From Pantoea sp. IMH (GTDB lineage Bacteria; Pseudomonadota; Gammaproteobacteria; Enterobacterales; Enterobacteriaceae): DNA of 64,000 bases. Below, one piece after another: positions 1 to 9,083 of this stretch; the stretch's first letter is position 1; each line of letters begins with the position of its first letter. A model generated the notes under the pieces. The model was not told the DNA's origin, ran no database searches, and saw only the letters and a program-made list of their open reading frames with translations. The stretch is from contig NZ_JFGT01000007.1 in NCBI RefSeq assembly GCF_000599885.1, positions 1-64,000 on the forward strand, in the 5' to 3' direction. The position numbers were made by a program, and so were the translations under genes.

Positions 1-204
1 CCTCGGCCTTCCCCCGCCGTAATCCGTACCATACACGCCATACTTTTACCGGCTGGCGGAGCCCCACTGCGGTAAAGCTTTACTTATGATCAAACAGACG
101 GGCAAAAGCACGGGCGTAGCAGGATAAACGCCAGTCTGGGCGCGGGCTTTAGCTGCGTTTACCGGCCCTTCTGTTATCCCCTGTCGACTGTGAGCCACAC
201 GATA

Positions 205-1131
205 ATGCAAGATAAACAACAAGATTCAAAAGCCCGCTACAACCTCAATAAATTGCAGAAGCGACTGCGCCGCAACGTGGGCGAAGCGATCGCAGATTAC
301 AATATGATTGAGGAAGGTGACCGTATTATGGTCTGTCTATCCGGCGGTAAAGACAGTTACACCATGCTGGAGATCCTGCGTAATTTGCAGCAGAGTGCGC
401 CGGTCAACTTCTCGCTGGTGGCGGTGAACCTGGATCAGAAGCAGCCGGGCTTTCCGGAACACATCCTGCCTGAGTATCTGCAGGCCCAGGGCGTTGAATA
501 CAAGATTGTGGAAGAAAATACCTACGCCATTGTCAAAGATAAAATTCCTGAGGGCAAAACGACCTGCTCACTCTGTTCGCGGCTGCGTCGTGGCATTCTC
601 TACCGTACCGCTACGGAGCTGGGCTGTACCAAGATAGCCCTGGGCCACCATCGTGATGACATCCTGCAAACCCTGTTTCTTAATATGTTCTACGGCGGGA
701 AAATGAAAGGGATGCCACCTAAGCTGATGAGTGATGATGGCAAACATATTGTGATCCGCCCTCTGGCCTACTGCCGTGAAAAAGACATCGAGCGTTTTGC
801 CATCGCGCGGGAATATCCGATTATTCCGTGTAATCTCTGCGGTTCACAGCCCAATCTCCAGCGTCAGGTGATTGCCGATATGTTGCGCGACTGGGACAAG
901 CGTTATCCAGGCCGCATTGAAACCATGTTCAGCGCGATGCAAAACGTGGTGCCTTCGCATCTGGCGGATATTAACCTGTTTGACTTTAAAGGGATTAAAC
1001 ACGGCGCGGACGTGGTGGATGGCGGCGATCTGGCCTTCGATCGCGAAACGTTGCCGCTGCAGCCCGTTGGCTGGCAGCCGGAAGAGGATGAAGACGCCCC
1101 AACCCGCCTGGACGTCTTACAGATCCGCTAA
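205..1131 (+). CDS. ttcA: tRNA 2-thiocytidine(32) synthetase TtcA
   Basis: Adenylates C32 of certain tRNAs and transfers sulfur to make 2-thiocytidine, using an iron-sulfur cluster in the cytoplasm. The 308-residue protein has the PP-loop SGGKDS (about residues 46-51), a CSLC motif (about 121-124) and a later CNLC motif, the cysteine pairs expected of the TtcA family. The frame is open from a GTG at 190, but the E. coli protein begins MQENQQ, which matches the ATG at 205 (MQDKQQ), so I take that start; the Shine-Dalgarno there is weak. The first 200 bases of the window hold only its upstream region, in which I recognise nothing further. Convergent with the small gene at 1180-1335. Confidence 0.96.
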   Translation: MQDKQQDSKARYNLNKLQKRLRRNVGEAIADYNMIEEGDRIMVCLSGGKDSYTMLEILRNLQQSAPVNFSLVAVNLDQKQPGFPEHILPEYLQAQGVEYKIVEENTYAIVKDKIPEGKTTCSLCSRLRRGILYRTATELGCTKIALGHHRDDILQTLFLNMFYGGKMKGMPPKLMSDDGKHIVIRPLAYCREKDIERFAIAREYPIIPCNLCGSQPNLQRQVIADMLRDWDKRYPGRIETMFSAMQNVVPSHLADINLFDFKGIKHGADVVDGGDLAFDRETLPLQPVGWQPEEDEDAPTRLDVLQIR

Positions 1132-1140
1132 GGATATTCA

Positions 1141-1180
1141 GGCCGGATCAGAAATCCGGCCAACCGGCCTGCCTCATTTT
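1141..1180 (+). terminator. Probable ttcA terminator
   Basis: A perfect 8-bp stem (1141-1148 with 1154-1161, loop cagaa) lies 9 bases after the ttcA stop and is followed, after about 14 bases, by a TTTTT run at 1176-1180. A smaller GGCC/GGCC hairpin sits nearer the T run. The distance makes this moderate rather than strong. Confidence 0.4.
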
Positions 1181-1335
1181 TACATATGAGGCGGTGGGTC
1201 AAGGATTGGGTCGGGATCGCCCGGCGGTGGATCCGGCATGGGCTGTGGCGTAGGAATCGGGTCCGGAATCGGTGTCGGGTCGACAGGAACCGGGTCGGAT
1301 GCACGTGGAGCCTCCATAACGCTTGCTAATAACAT
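1180..1335 (-). CDS. Small proline/aspartate-rich peptide (51 aa)
   Basis: Unrecognised small gene, below usual ORF length cut-offs. It encodes 51 residues: a short N-terminus (MLLASVMEAPRASDP) and then a run built from P-x-P, D-P and P-P-P-G-D-P units with no long hydrophobic stretch. The start is supported by a very strong Shine-Dalgarno (GAGGAGGAG, ending a few bases before the ATG at 1335). The opposite strand reads as a Gly/Ser-rich frame only because it is antisense to this Pro/Asp-rich one. The zntB terminator at 1402-1426 lies upstream, so it probably has its own promoter between the two. Function unknown. The RBS makes it a believable gene; codon bias alone would not. Confidence 0.6.
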   Translation of the reverse strand: MLLASVMEAPRASDPVPVDPTPIPDPIPTPQPMPDPPPGDPDPILDPPPHM

Positions 1336-1401
1336 CTTCTCCTCCTCGGGATGGGAATGTTATTTAAGCGTAGGCAACTGTCAGGGCGCTGGCAAATGGA
1401 C

Positions 1402-1426
1402 AAAAAAAACCGGCCAGAGGCCGGTT
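1402..1426 (-). terminator. zntB terminator
   Basis: On the minus strand an 8-bp stem AACCGGCC/GGCCGGTT (1408-1426, loop of 3) is followed by a run of seven T. It lies 180 bases downstream of zntB and is oriented to stop zntB transcription. Confidence 0.8.
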
Positions 1427-1606
1427 CGTATGAATCAAATGTGCTATGCAGTAATTCAAAATAAGGAAGTAAGACAATATGGAGCGCAACGCCCATCGCT
1501 TGACGTTGCATTCACCTGCGGAATGAAGTTTGCCTCAGCGCCGTCAGGCTTATATTGATATCGATCAGCTTTATACCGCTTTCTTCCCTCCGGCGCGCCA
1601 CGCGCG

Positions 1607-2590
1607 CTACAGCCAGTTGCGTCGCCGTAACCAGCCAGCGACGCCCAGCGCCAGCAGCACGAGTAGCAGACAAAAGGTGGCAAAACCGTAACGCCATTCA
1701 CCGCCGGGAATGCCGCCCAGATTAACGCCAAACAGCCCGGTCAGAAAAGTAGTTGGCAGAAACAGCATCGCCAGCAGCGACATCGTATAGGTGCGACGAT
1801 TCATCGCTTCCGCCATTACCGTACTGATTTCGTCCGCCAGTACCGCCGTCCGCGCCACGCTGGCATCCAGATCATCCAGCCCTCGCCCTAAGCGGTCGGC
1901 AATATCCTGCATACGGCGGCGGTTATCATCGCTCATCCACGGCAGACGTTCGCTGGCGATGCGGGAAAACACGTCGCGCTGCGGTGCCATATAACGGCGC
2001 ATCACAATCAGCTGTTTACGGATTAGCGCCAGCTCACCACGCGGCGGGATTTGTTGCTCAACGACCGCATCCTCAAGTCCGATAATTTTATCGTGCAGAT
2101 CTTCAATAAACTCGCTGGTGTGCTCGTTAAGCGCTTCGCAGACTTCAACCAGCCAGCTTCCTCCATCTACTGGCCCGTTACCATTTTGCAGATCGGTCAG
2201 CACCTCATCAATGGCGAAGACTTTTCTCTGTCTGGTAGAAACGATGAGCTTGTCATTGATAAATACCCGGATAACCACCAGCTGATCGGGCCTTGATTCG
2301 CTGTTCAGGTTGACGCTGCGCAGTGTAATCATGGAACCATCGCCAAGGCGGCTGAGCCTGGGGCGCATACTATCACCCGCCAGCGCGTCACGCACGGCAT
2401 CGGGGATCAGCGGTGTGGACATCAGCCAGTCGGCGCTTTCGCGATGGGTATAGTTAAGGTGTAACCAGCAGGGCCGGTCGCATTCCAGCACCTGTTTATC
2501 ACTGATAGCAATCATCCCGCCCTTTCCATCGAGCTGGCAGGAGATAATGGCATCTGAAATCTGTAATGCTTTACCGGCAATAGCTTCCAC
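1607..2590 (-). CDS. zntB: Zinc transporter ZntB (CorA family)
   Basis: Inner-membrane CorA-type channel for Zn2+ transport. The 327-residue protein has the large cytoplasmic N-domain, a stretch nearly identical to the family core ([15 protein letters not shown]), and two C-terminal membrane helices separated by the GVN loop (LFGVNLGG) that replaces GMN in ZntB. An ATG at 2608 is in frame, but it has no ribosome site, whereas the GTG at 2590 is preceded by GGAG five bases away and gives MEAI, exactly the E. coli N-terminus and length. I therefore choose GTG 2590. Confidence 0.94.
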   Translation of the reverse strand: MEAIAGKALQISDAIISCQLDGKGGMIAISDKQVLECDRPCWLHLNYTHRESADWLMSTPLIPDAVRDALAGDSMRPRLSRLGDGSMITLRSVNLNSESRPDQLVVIRVFINDKLIVSTRQRKVFAIDEVLTDLQNGNGPVDGGSWLVEVCEALNEHTSEFIEDLHDKIIGLEDAVVEQQIPPRGELALIRKQLIVMRRYMAPQRDVFSRIASERLPWMSDDNRRRMQDIADRLGRGLDDLDASVARTAVLADEISTVMAEAMNRRTYTMSLLAMLFLPTTFLTGLFGVNLGGIPGGEWRYGFATFCLLLVLLALGVAGWLRRRNWL

Positions 2591-2712
2591 GGCTGCTCCG
2601 CTTGTCATAGTCGTAAAGGGCTACAGTCTAGCCTGCTGCCGCGCTGATGCAAAACGCCTGAAGGATGAAGCAGAACGCTCAGACAGCGTCACAGGCGAGC
2701 ATCCTTGCAGAC

Positions 2713-3051
2713 TCAGCCAACTGCAACCGGCGCATTTGCACTGCATTTTTGTTGTGCCAACGCCGAAAGCTGTTCGCTGCGGGCAGCGGCACGCTTACGG
2801 GCGAGCCCTTTTGCCACACCATTGCCAATACCGAAGTCACCCATAAAACCCAGCACGGTCAGCCCATCAAATTCGCCAGTTTTGTCGATCTGCGCCGTAA
2901 TGTCCCGCTGGCTGACAATTGCCTGCTGCACGCCGCGACAGTCAAGCTGGCTGGCCTGCACTTCATCAACCGGCGGAGAGGCAGGATACTGCTTTAGTGC
3001 ACAGCCTGAGAGCAGCAGGCAGCTCCCGAATAAACAGAGGATTTTGACCAT
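2713..3051 (-). CDS. Small lipoprotein of unknown function
   Basis: Encodes 112 residues with a lipoprotein signal peptide: hydrophobic core and lipobox LSGC (Cys at about residue 17). The mature part is mostly polar, with a glycine-rich hydrophobic segment (about residues 64-82, GLTVLGFMGDFGIGNGVAKG) and basic residues after it, then two cysteines in all (LDC near residue 38, QKC near 103) that could form a disulfide. GGA lies five bases before the ATG. I do not recognise the family. It sits between mppA and zntB on the same strand but 200 bases from mppA, beyond a hairpin, so it is probably a separate transcript. Confidence 0.75.
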   Translation of the reverse strand: MVKILCLFGSCLLLSGCALKQYPASPPVDEVQASQLDCRGVQQAIVSQRDITAQIDKTGEFDGLTVLGFMGDFGIGNGVAKGLARKRAAARSEQLSALAQQKCSANAPVAVG

Positions 3052-3156
3052 TGGGTTCCAGATGAAGAAGGTGATAATGGCGAATTATTGCGCATTACCT
3101 TCAGGGATGATGAAGTAAGCAGAGCACTATTGCGGGGCTTTATCGGCACATAGCGC

Positions 3157-3176
3157 GGCGGGCCAGCAGGCCCGCC
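3157..3176 (-). terminator. Strong GC hairpin downstream of mppA
   Basis: A perfect 8-bp stem GGCGGGCC/GGCCCGCC with loop AGCA lies just beyond the octamer repeat that follows mppA. No T tract follows on either strand, so it may be a 3'-end stabilising hairpin or a Rho-assisted terminator rather than a classical intrinsic one. Confidence 0.35.
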
Positions 3177-3180
3177 AGGC

Positions 3181-3255
3181 AGTCGGTCAGTCGGTCAGTC
3201 GGTCAGTCGGTCAGTCGGTCAGTCGGTCAGTCGGTCAGTCGGTCAGTCGGTCAGT
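3181..3255. repeat. Octanucleotide tandem repeat (9 copies)
   Basis: Nine perfect copies of AGTCGGTC run from 3181 to 3252, plus a 3-base partial copy. The array starts exactly at the stop codon of mppA (TGA, 3251-3253 on the minus strand) and extends only downstream. Perfect copies of a short unit imply recent slippage expansion. Because the unit is not a multiple of three and contains TGA on the mppA strand, any read-through meets stops in every frame. Confidence 0.97.
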
Positions 3256-4867
3256 GTTTAAGAATATACAGCTCGCGGCTGTAGGCCACATCTTCCGGAT
3301 TAGCGATCGGATACCCTTTCACCCAGGGCTTTATCAGGCGACCATTGGTGTACTGATATATCGGCGCGATCGGCACCTGGTCGGCGATGATCTGCTCGGC
3401 GCGATTGTAATCATCATTGCGCGCTTCCGCGCTGGTTTCCCTGGCCGCCTGTTTCAGTACCGCGTCATAATCCGCGTCAGAAAATTTGGCGATATTGCCG
3501 CTGTGCGAAGAGGTCAGCAGGCTGAGGAAAGTGGAGGGTTCGTTATAATCCCCCACCCAGGAAGCGCGAATTACATCGAAGTTGCCGCTGTTACGGCTGT
3601 CAATGTAGGTTTTCCACTCCTGATTTTGTAGCCGGACATCCACGCCAAGGTTTTTCTTCCACATGGAGGCGACAGCAATCGCGATTTTCTGGTGATTCTC
3701 AGACGTGTTGTAGAGCAGCGTCAGCTTAAGCGGATGAGTGGGACCGTAACCCGCCGCCGCCAGCAGCGCCTTCGCCTGCGCATTCATCTCCTGCTGGCTG
3801 TGCTGTTGCAGAAAGCCCGGCTTCGGACTGAAGCCCGCGGTGACATCCGGTGTGAAATGCCAGGCTGGTTTTTCACCCGTTCCCAGCACCTTTTCGGCGA
3901 TAATTTTGCGGTCAATGCTCCATGAAAGCGCCTTGCGCACGCGCACATCTGCCGTTGGTCCTTTGGTGGTGTTGAAAGCGTAATAATAGGTGCCCAGCTG
4001 GTCGGGGGTATAGACCTCATCGGGGATCTGTTTTTTCAGCAGAGAATACATGTTTTTGGGAAAGGATTCGGTAATGTCGATATCGTTCGAGCGGTAACGC
4101 TTGGTCGCGCTGGACTCTTCATTGATCGGTATAAAGGTGACTTTGGTTAATACCGATTGTGCATCGTTCCAGTAGTGGTCATTTCTTACCAGCACCAGCT
4201 TTTCATTCACCACGCGATCCTGCAACTTGTAGGCGCCATTGCCCACCAGATTACCCGGCTTCGTCCAGTCCGCGCCCGCTTTTTCAATCGCCTGCTGTGG
4301 AACGGGATAGAGGCTGAAGTTTGCGGTCAGGCTGACAAACCAGGGTACCGGCTTATCGAGCGTGACCTTCAGACGATGCTGATCCAGCGCAACCACGCCC
4401 AGCTTCTCAGGTGCCATCTTCCCTTCAGAAATGGCCTTAGCGTTCTCAATACCCGCCAGTTCGGCAAACCAGGCAAAGGTAGAGGCGACGCCGGGATCGA
4501 CCAGCCTGCGCCAGCTGTAAACAAAATCGTTCGCCGTGACCGGCGTACCGTCCGACCAGCGTGCCTCTTTACGCAGGGTGAAAATCCAGGTCTTATTGTC
4601 CGTTGACTGCCATTGCGTTGCCACGCCCGGCACGATATTCCCTTTCGCATCCTGATTTGTCAGTCCTTCAAACAGATCGCGTATTACCTGAATTTCCGGC
4701 AGCCCTACCGCTTTGGCCGGATCGAGCGAGGCCGGTTCATCTTTGATATGCCGCACAATTTCCTGCTGCGCGGCCAGCGAAGCGCCGGGCGGAACTTCAG
4801 CCGCGAAAAGTAACGGGCTGACCGCCAGCGCAACAGCCGCCAGCGTAAAGTGAACTTTTTTGTTCAT
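3251..4867 (-). CDS. mppA: Periplasmic murein tripeptide-binding protein MppA
   Basis: Extracytoplasmic solute-binding protein (family 5) that captures L-Ala-D-Glu-mDAP released from the cell wall and delivers it to the Opp permease for recycling. It has 538 residues with a cleavable signal peptide (MNKKVHFTLAAVALAVSPLL, cleavage near AAE) and the family segment DEPASLDPAKAVGLPEIQVI. It resembles E. coli MppA closely through the C-terminal NPEDVAYSR segment. The frame extends to 4885, but AAAGGTG six bases before the ATG at 4867 fixes the start. It is divergent from mpaA and near ycjG, which act on the same peptide. Its stop codon forms the edge of an octamer repeat array. Confidence 0.92.
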   Translation of the reverse strand: MNKKVHFTLAAVALAVSPLLFAAEVPPGASLAAQQEIVRHIKDEPASLDPAKAVGLPEIQVIRDLFEGLTNQDAKGNIVPGVATQWQSTDNKTWIFTLRKEARWSDGTPVTANDFVYSWRRLVDPGVASTFAWFAELAGIENAKAISEGKMAPEKLGVVALDQHRLKVTLDKPVPWFVSLTANFSLYPVPQQAIEKAGADWTKPGNLVGNGAYKLQDRVVNEKLVLVRNDHYWNDAQSVLTKVTFIPINEESSATKRYRSNDIDITESFPKNMYSLLKKQIPDEVYTPDQLGTYYYAFNTTKGPTADVRVRKALSWSIDRKIIAEKVLGTGEKPAWHFTPDVTAGFSPKPGFLQQHSQQEMNAQAKALLAAAGYGPTHPLKLTLLYNTSENHQKIAIAVASMWKKNLGVDVRLQNQEWKTYIDSRNSGNFDVIRASWVGDYNEPSTFLSLLTSSHSGNIAKFSDADYDAVLKQAARETSAEARNDDYNRAEQIIADQVPIAPIYQYTNGRLIKPWVKGYPIANPEDVAYSRELYILKH

Positions 4868-5056
4868 CGGGGCACCTTTTAACAATTTCTCAGAGTAATG
4901 AAACTGGCTTTGTCAGGCACTTTAGCGCAAATCGCTAAACGGACAACGCCCTATTTTACCGGCGGGATGTCTGCCAGGCAGAAGAGTGACGCGTGCGGCA
5001 CTTTTGTTCCCTGCGCTTTTGCGCTAGCTTTAGAAAAACACTCCGGAGTCAATGCC

Positions 5057-5764
5057 ATGTCACTGATACATCCGCGCCCGCTGCGCGGCAAGCTGGATGC
5101 GGTAAGCGAAATTTACGGCACCACGGTGCTGGGCGCGCCGCTACTGTGGTTTCCAGCGCCAGCGGCGGACGCACAGAGCGGTTTGCTTCTTGCCGGCACG
5201 CATGGCGACGAAACTGCCGCCGTGGTGACGCTTTCCTGCGCCATGCGGACCTTACAGGAGAGCCACCGTCGTCATCATGTGGTGCTGGCGGTTAACCCGG
5301 ACGGCTGCCAGCTGGGACTGCGGGCTAATGCACGAGGGGTTGATCTCAACAGAAATTTTCCCGCCGCAAACTGGCAAAACGGCGAGACTGTATACCGCTG
5401 GAACAGCATGGCGGATGCACGCGATGTCAGGCTTTCGACGGGCGAGCGCCCCGCGTCAGAACCGGAAACCCGGGCGCTGTGCGATCTGATCCACCGGTTG
5501 TCACCGGCCTGGGTAGTCTCCTTCCACGAGCCGCTGGCCTGTATTGAAGATCCCCACGCCAGCCCGCTGGGCGAGTGGCTGGCCGGTAAAATGGCGCTGC
5601 CGCTGGTCACTTCTGTTGGCTATGCCACGCCTGGCTCGTTCGGCAGCTGGTGCGCCGATCTCAGTTTACCGGTCATTACTGCTGAACTGCCTGCCGTTTC
5701 CGCCGATGCATCCTCTGAGATGTACCTCGGCGCGATGGTGGATTTACTTACCTGGCAGCCCTGA
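5057..5764 (+). CDS. mpaA: Murein peptide amidase A
   Basis: Zinc carboxypeptidase of family M14 that cleaves the gamma-D-Glu-diaminopimelate bond of murein tripeptide in the cytoplasm, giving L-Ala-D-Glu and mDAP. The zinc-binding HGDE motif (GTHGDET, about residues 48-54) and the segment GVDLNRNFPAANW are those of E. coli MpaA. The frame is open from 4898, but CCGGAG eight bases before the ATG at 5057 and the family N-terminus favour that start (235 aa). It is divergent from mppA with about 190 bases between, and convergent with ycjG 17 bases downstream; together these form a murein-peptide recycling cluster. Confidence 0.93.
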   Translation: MSLIHPRPLRGKLDAVSEIYGTTVLGAPLLWFPAPAADAQSGLLLAGTHGDETAAVVTLSCAMRTLQESHRRHHVVLAVNPDGCQLGLRANARGVDLNRNFPAANWQNGETVYRWNSMADARDVRLSTGERPASEPETRALCDLIHRLSPAWVVSFHEPLACIEDPHASPLGEWLAGKMALPLVTSVGYATPGSFGSWCADLSLPVITAELPAVSADASSEMYLGAMVDLLTWQP

Positions 5765-5781
5765 GGCGGCAGCGTGCCTTA

Positions 5782-6762
5782 TCAGGCTGCACCGCCGGCA
5801 AGCATGATGCGCCCACAGCTGAACGGCAGGCCCGGTTCCACGTCTGCCGCAAGCCAGGTCGGCCCGTCGAGATCGACAAAACGGGCCGCATTAACCAGCG
5901 GCAGCGCGGCTCCAATCGCTCTTGAGGTACAGAGCATACAGCCGAGCATCACTTCCAGTCCCGCGGCTTTGGCCGCCGTCGCCAGCGCCAGCGCTTCGGT
6001 CAGTCCGCCGGTTTTATCCAGTTTGATGTTGATCATTTCATAGCGTCCTGCCAGCATCGGCAGGCTCGCGCGCGTGTGGCAGCTTTCGTCTGCGCAGACG
6101 GGCAGCGGATGGATAAAATTTTCCAGCATGGCGTCGTCACCGGCAGGCAGCGGCTGTTCGAGCATCACCACCCCCAGATCGGCCAACAGCTGGCAGCGGG
6201 CCGCCAGCCCCTCCGCATGCCAGGACTCATTGGCGTCCACAATCAGCGTTGCTTCCGGCACCGCCGCACGCACCGCGACCAGACGTTCGGTAATCAGCGA
6301 ATTATCCATTTTGATTTTCAGCAGCCTGGCGCCGTTCTGCCACAGCGCCAGCGCACCGCTCGCCATCATTTCCGGCGAGTCGATGCTGACGGTCTGTGCC
6401 ATTTCAATCACCGGTGGCATAGGCGTATTGGTCAGCATCCAGAGATTGTCGCCCTGCTTACGGCTCTGTAAGTCCCAGAGTGCAGAATCAATGGCGTTGC
6501 GCGCCGCACCTGCCGGTAAACGCTGCTGCAACTGCTCGCGGGTTAACCCCTGCTGGAGCTCATCAAGCAGCGTGGTGATTTGCGCCAGTACAGAAGCTTC
6601 ACTTTCCCCATAGCGGGGATAAGGTGTGCACTCCCCCACGCCTTTGCATCCTTCTTCCTCCAGTTCCACCACTATCACACCCGCCTCACGGCGAGCGCCA
6701 CGCGCTATCACAAAGGGGGTGTGGAGCGGCCAGGCTTCCGGATATACCTTCACTGATCTCAT
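5782..6762 (-). CDS. ycjG: L-Ala-D/L-Glu epimerase
   Basis: Enolase-superfamily enzyme (muconate lactonizing subgroup) that epimerises L-Ala-D-Glu to L-Ala-L-Glu so ordinary peptidases can finish degrading murein peptide. In 326 residues it shows the LLKIKMDN segment holding the catalytic KxK, the metal-binding VDANESW and CADESCH regions, and the NIKLDKTGG segment with the second catalytic lysine. AAGGA lies seven bases before the ATG. Its substrate is the product of MpaA, encoded beside it, which supports the assignment. Confidence 0.94.
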   Translation of the reverse strand: MRSVKVYPEAWPLHTPFVIARGARREAGVIVVELEEEGCKGVGECTPYPRYGESEASVLAQITTLLDELQQGLTREQLQQRLPAGAARNAIDSALWDLQSRKQGDNLWMLTNTPMPPVIEMAQTVSIDSPEMMASGALALWQNGARLLKIKMDNSLITERLVAVRAAVPEATLIVDANESWHAEGLAARCQLLADLGVVMLEQPLPAGDDAMLENFIHPLPVCADESCHTRASLPMLAGRYEMINIKLDKTGGLTEALALATAAKAAGLEVMLGCMLCTSRAIGAALPLVNAARFVDLDGPTWLAADVEPGLPFSCGRIMLAGGAA

Positions 6763-6924
6763 CGGCTGTTCCTTTCGGGTGAACGGAGAAAAACGCTTCA
6801 GACACCATAGCGATTCCCGACCCGTTTTGGCAACGTGTTAACCCTTGTTACTGATTTTTCTGTTTGTCCTGGCGTGCATGACATACACTCATTGCACTGT
6901 TAAACGCGCTAATAAGGAAAGATC

Positions 6925-7428
6925 ATGTCTCAGACCGTTCATTTTCAGGGCAATCCGGTACCCGTTGCTGGCGAGCTTCCACAGGCTGGTCAGCAGGCCA
7001 AACCTTTTACGCTGGTGGCGAAAGACCTCACTGAAGTTTCGCTCTCTACCTACGCTGGCAAGCGTAAAATTCTGAACATTTTTCCCAGTGTTGATACCGG
7101 CGTCTGCGCCACTTCCGTGCGTAAGTTTAATCAGTTAGCGGGCGAGGCTCAAAACAGCGTCGTACTCTGCATCTCTGCCGATCTGCCCTTTGCCCAGTCG
7201 CGCTTTTGCGGCTCCGATGGCCTGAGCAATGTGATCACGCTTTCCACCCTGCGCGGCAGCGATTTCAAACAGGATTATGGCGTGGCGATCGCGGAAGGCC
7301 CGCTGAAAGGGCTGGCGGCCCGCGCCGTGGTGGTGCTGGATGAGAATGATAAGGTGCTCTACAGCCAACTGGTGAACGAAATCACCACGGAGCCGGATTA
7401 TGATGCGGCCTTAGCCGTTCTGAAATAA
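6925..7428 (+). CDS. tpx: Thiol peroxidase Tpx
   Basis: Periplasmic or cytoplasmic 2-Cys peroxiredoxin that reduces alkyl hydroperoxides at the expense of thioredoxin. At 167 residues it has peroxidatic Cys61 in [11 protein letters not shown] and resolving Cys95 in SRFCGSDGL, the same positions as in E. coli Tpx. Shine-Dalgarno AAGGAAA precedes the ATG. It is monocistronic, divergent from ycjG, and ends at a strong bidirectional terminator shared with tyrR. Confidence 0.97.
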   Translation: MSQTVHFQGNPVPVAGELPQAGQQAKPFTLVAKDLTEVSLSTYAGKRKILNIFPSVDTGVCATSVRKFNQLAGEAQNSVVLCISADLPFAQSRFCGSDGLSNVITLSTLRGSDFKQDYGVAIAEGPLKGLAARAVVVLDENDKVLYSQLVNEITTEPDYDAALAVLK

Positions 7429-7445
7429 TTCATACAGACAAAAAA

Positions 7446-7471
7446 GCCAGGTCACAGGACCTGGCTTTTTT
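7446..7471. terminator. Bidirectional terminator between tpx and tyrR
   Basis: Stem GCCAGGTC/GACCTGGC with loop ACAG is flanked by A5 on the left and T6 on the right, so it works for tpx (plus) and tyrR (minus), which converge here. Confidence 0.9.
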
Positions 7472-7492
7472 ATGTAGTGACTACGGCGGAGG

Positions 7493-9061
7493 TCAGCCCT
7501 CTTCCTGGTTTTTCTTCTGGCTCAGGCCATATTCTCGAAGCTTATTGGCAATTGCCGTGTGGGAAACGCCAAGGCGTTTGGCCAGTTTGCGGGTACTGGG
7601 ATAGGAGAGATAAAGCCGTGTCAGCACGGAACGCTCGAAGCGGCTGGTAATTTCATCCAGTGAGCCTTCGATAGCCTCTTCACCCAGCGGCATTTCCGGG
7701 GTGAATTCCGGCAGTATCACATCCTGCGGACGCAGTTCATGCCCTTCCAGCTGCGTCAGCGCACGGTAGAGGGCATTTTTGAGCTGACGAACATTACCCG
7801 GCCAGGTGTAACGCATCAGGAAGGCATTAAGCTGCGGTGAAAGCTTCGGCCTCGCCACGCCCAGTTCATCCGCGAAGCGCGCCACAAACATCTCGGTAAG
7901 CGGCAGGATATCCTGAGGGCGATCGCGCAGCGGCGGAAGATTCAGCGTCAGCACGTTCAGACGGTAAAAGAGATCTTCACGGAATTCACCGCGATGCACC
8001 AGCTCCGTCAGGTTTTTCTGAGTGGCGCAAATCACCCGTACATCAACATGAACTTCATGCTCTTCGCCCACCCGCCTGAAAGTGCCATCGTTGAGGAAGC
8101 GCAGCAGCTTGGTCTGCATTCTCGGCGACATTTCACCGATTTCATCAAGCAGTACCGAGCCGCCGTTAGCCTGTTCAAAAAAACCTTTTTTACCTTCCAG
8201 CGCGTTGGGATAAGCACCGGCGGCATGACCAAACAACTCACTTTCCGCCACGTCGTCCGGCAGCGAGGCGCAGTTCAGCGCCAGAAAGGGTTTGCTGCCA
8301 CGCGCACTGCGCAAATGGCAGGCGCGGGCCAGCATATCTTTGCCCGTGCCGGTATCGCCAACGATTAACAATGGCGCATCAAGCATCGCCAGCTTGCGGG
8401 CCTGATCGATCACCTGACGCATTTTCGGCGTCACTGCCACAATATGCTGGAATTCGCTGTCATCATTCACCGCCAGATTCTGCAACTGCTGCCCCATCCG
8501 CGCGGTCGATTTCAGCATTACCACCGCACCAACCGGGCTTTCCGGCTGCTCAGCATCACCAGAAGCGTATATCGGCGTGGCTTCCATCAGGAAATCCCGG
8601 CCCTGGATCACCACGCGCTGCGCCTGAGGCTCTATCCGCTCACTCTCCAGCCAGCGCTGAAAATTAAAGCCCGCGATAAGGGCACCGGCGCCGTAATTCC
8701 GCATTTTTTCTTCATTTAGTGAAAAAAGCGTCTGAGCCGCCGGGTTAGCCAGCTCCACCTTACTCTTGAGATCGATTGAAAATACCGGTTCTGGCAGCGC
8801 AACCAGCAAAGCGCTCAGCGCTCTGTGCTCACGCTCGGAGGGCAAAAAGGAGACGGTTCTGACATCTGTCACGCTGGGGATACGGCGAATTTCCGCCATC
8901 AGCTGGCTGAACTGCTGAAACTCAACCGGAGAAAAATTCAGGTAGATGCGGCCAATAGGGGCAATCTCAATACCGCGAAGATCGATGCTTCGTTCCACCA
9001 ATAAATCAAGCAGTTCGCGGGTAAGACCGAGTCGGTCCTGGCAGAATACTTCCAGACGCAT
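7493..9061 (-). CDS. tyrR: Transcriptional regulator TyrR
   Basis: Regulator of aromatic amino acid biosynthesis and transport, responding to tyrosine, phenylalanine and tryptophan. Order of domains: ACT-like (1-70), PAS (about 75-125), AAA+ ATPase with Walker A GDTGTGKD (about 235-242), and a C-terminal helix-turn-helix (STRKLAKRLGVSHTAIANKL). ATG at 9061 follows AGAAGG and matches the E. coli start; a TTG at 9070 is unlikely. The protein is 522 residues against about 513 in E. coli: an insertion at ELFGHA|AGAYPNAL|EGKKG fills the place of the GAFTGA loop of sigma-54 activators, which E. coli TyrR lacks. Confidence 0.96.
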   Translation of the reverse strand: MRLEVFCQDRLGLTRELLDLLVERSIDLRGIEIAPIGRIYLNFSPVEFQQFSQLMAEIRRIPSVTDVRTVSFLPSEREHRALSALLVALPEPVFSIDLKSKVELANPAAQTLFSLNEEKMRNYGAGALIAGFNFQRWLESERIEPQAQRVVIQGRDFLMEATPIYASGDAEQPESPVGAVVMLKSTARMGQQLQNLAVNDDSEFQHIVAVTPKMRQVIDQARKLAMLDAPLLIVGDTGTGKDMLARACHLRSARGSKPFLALNCASLPDDVAESELFGHAAGAYPNALEGKKGFFEQANGGSVLLDEIGEMSPRMQTKLLRFLNDGTFRRVGEEHEVHVDVRVICATQKNLTELVHRGEFREDLFYRLNVLTLNLPPLRDRPQDILPLTEMFVARFADELGVARPKLSPQLNAFLMRYTWPGNVRQLKNALYRALTQLEGHELRPQDVILPEFTPEMPLGEEAIEGSLDEITSRFERSVLTRLYLSYPSTRKLAKRLGVSHTAIANKLREYGLSQKKNQEEG

Positions 9062-9083
9062 GCGTGGCAACCTTCTTCAATAA

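Noticed and set aside
1238-1558. Plus-strand 106-codon frame rich in Gly/Ser/Val
   Set aside because: It is antisense to the Pro/Asp-rich minus-strand gene (1180-1335), whose strong RBS shows the true strand, and it runs across the zntB terminator.
3181-3255. CRISPR-like regular repeat
   Set aside because: Units are 8 bp and contiguous without spacers; this is a microsatellite, not an array.
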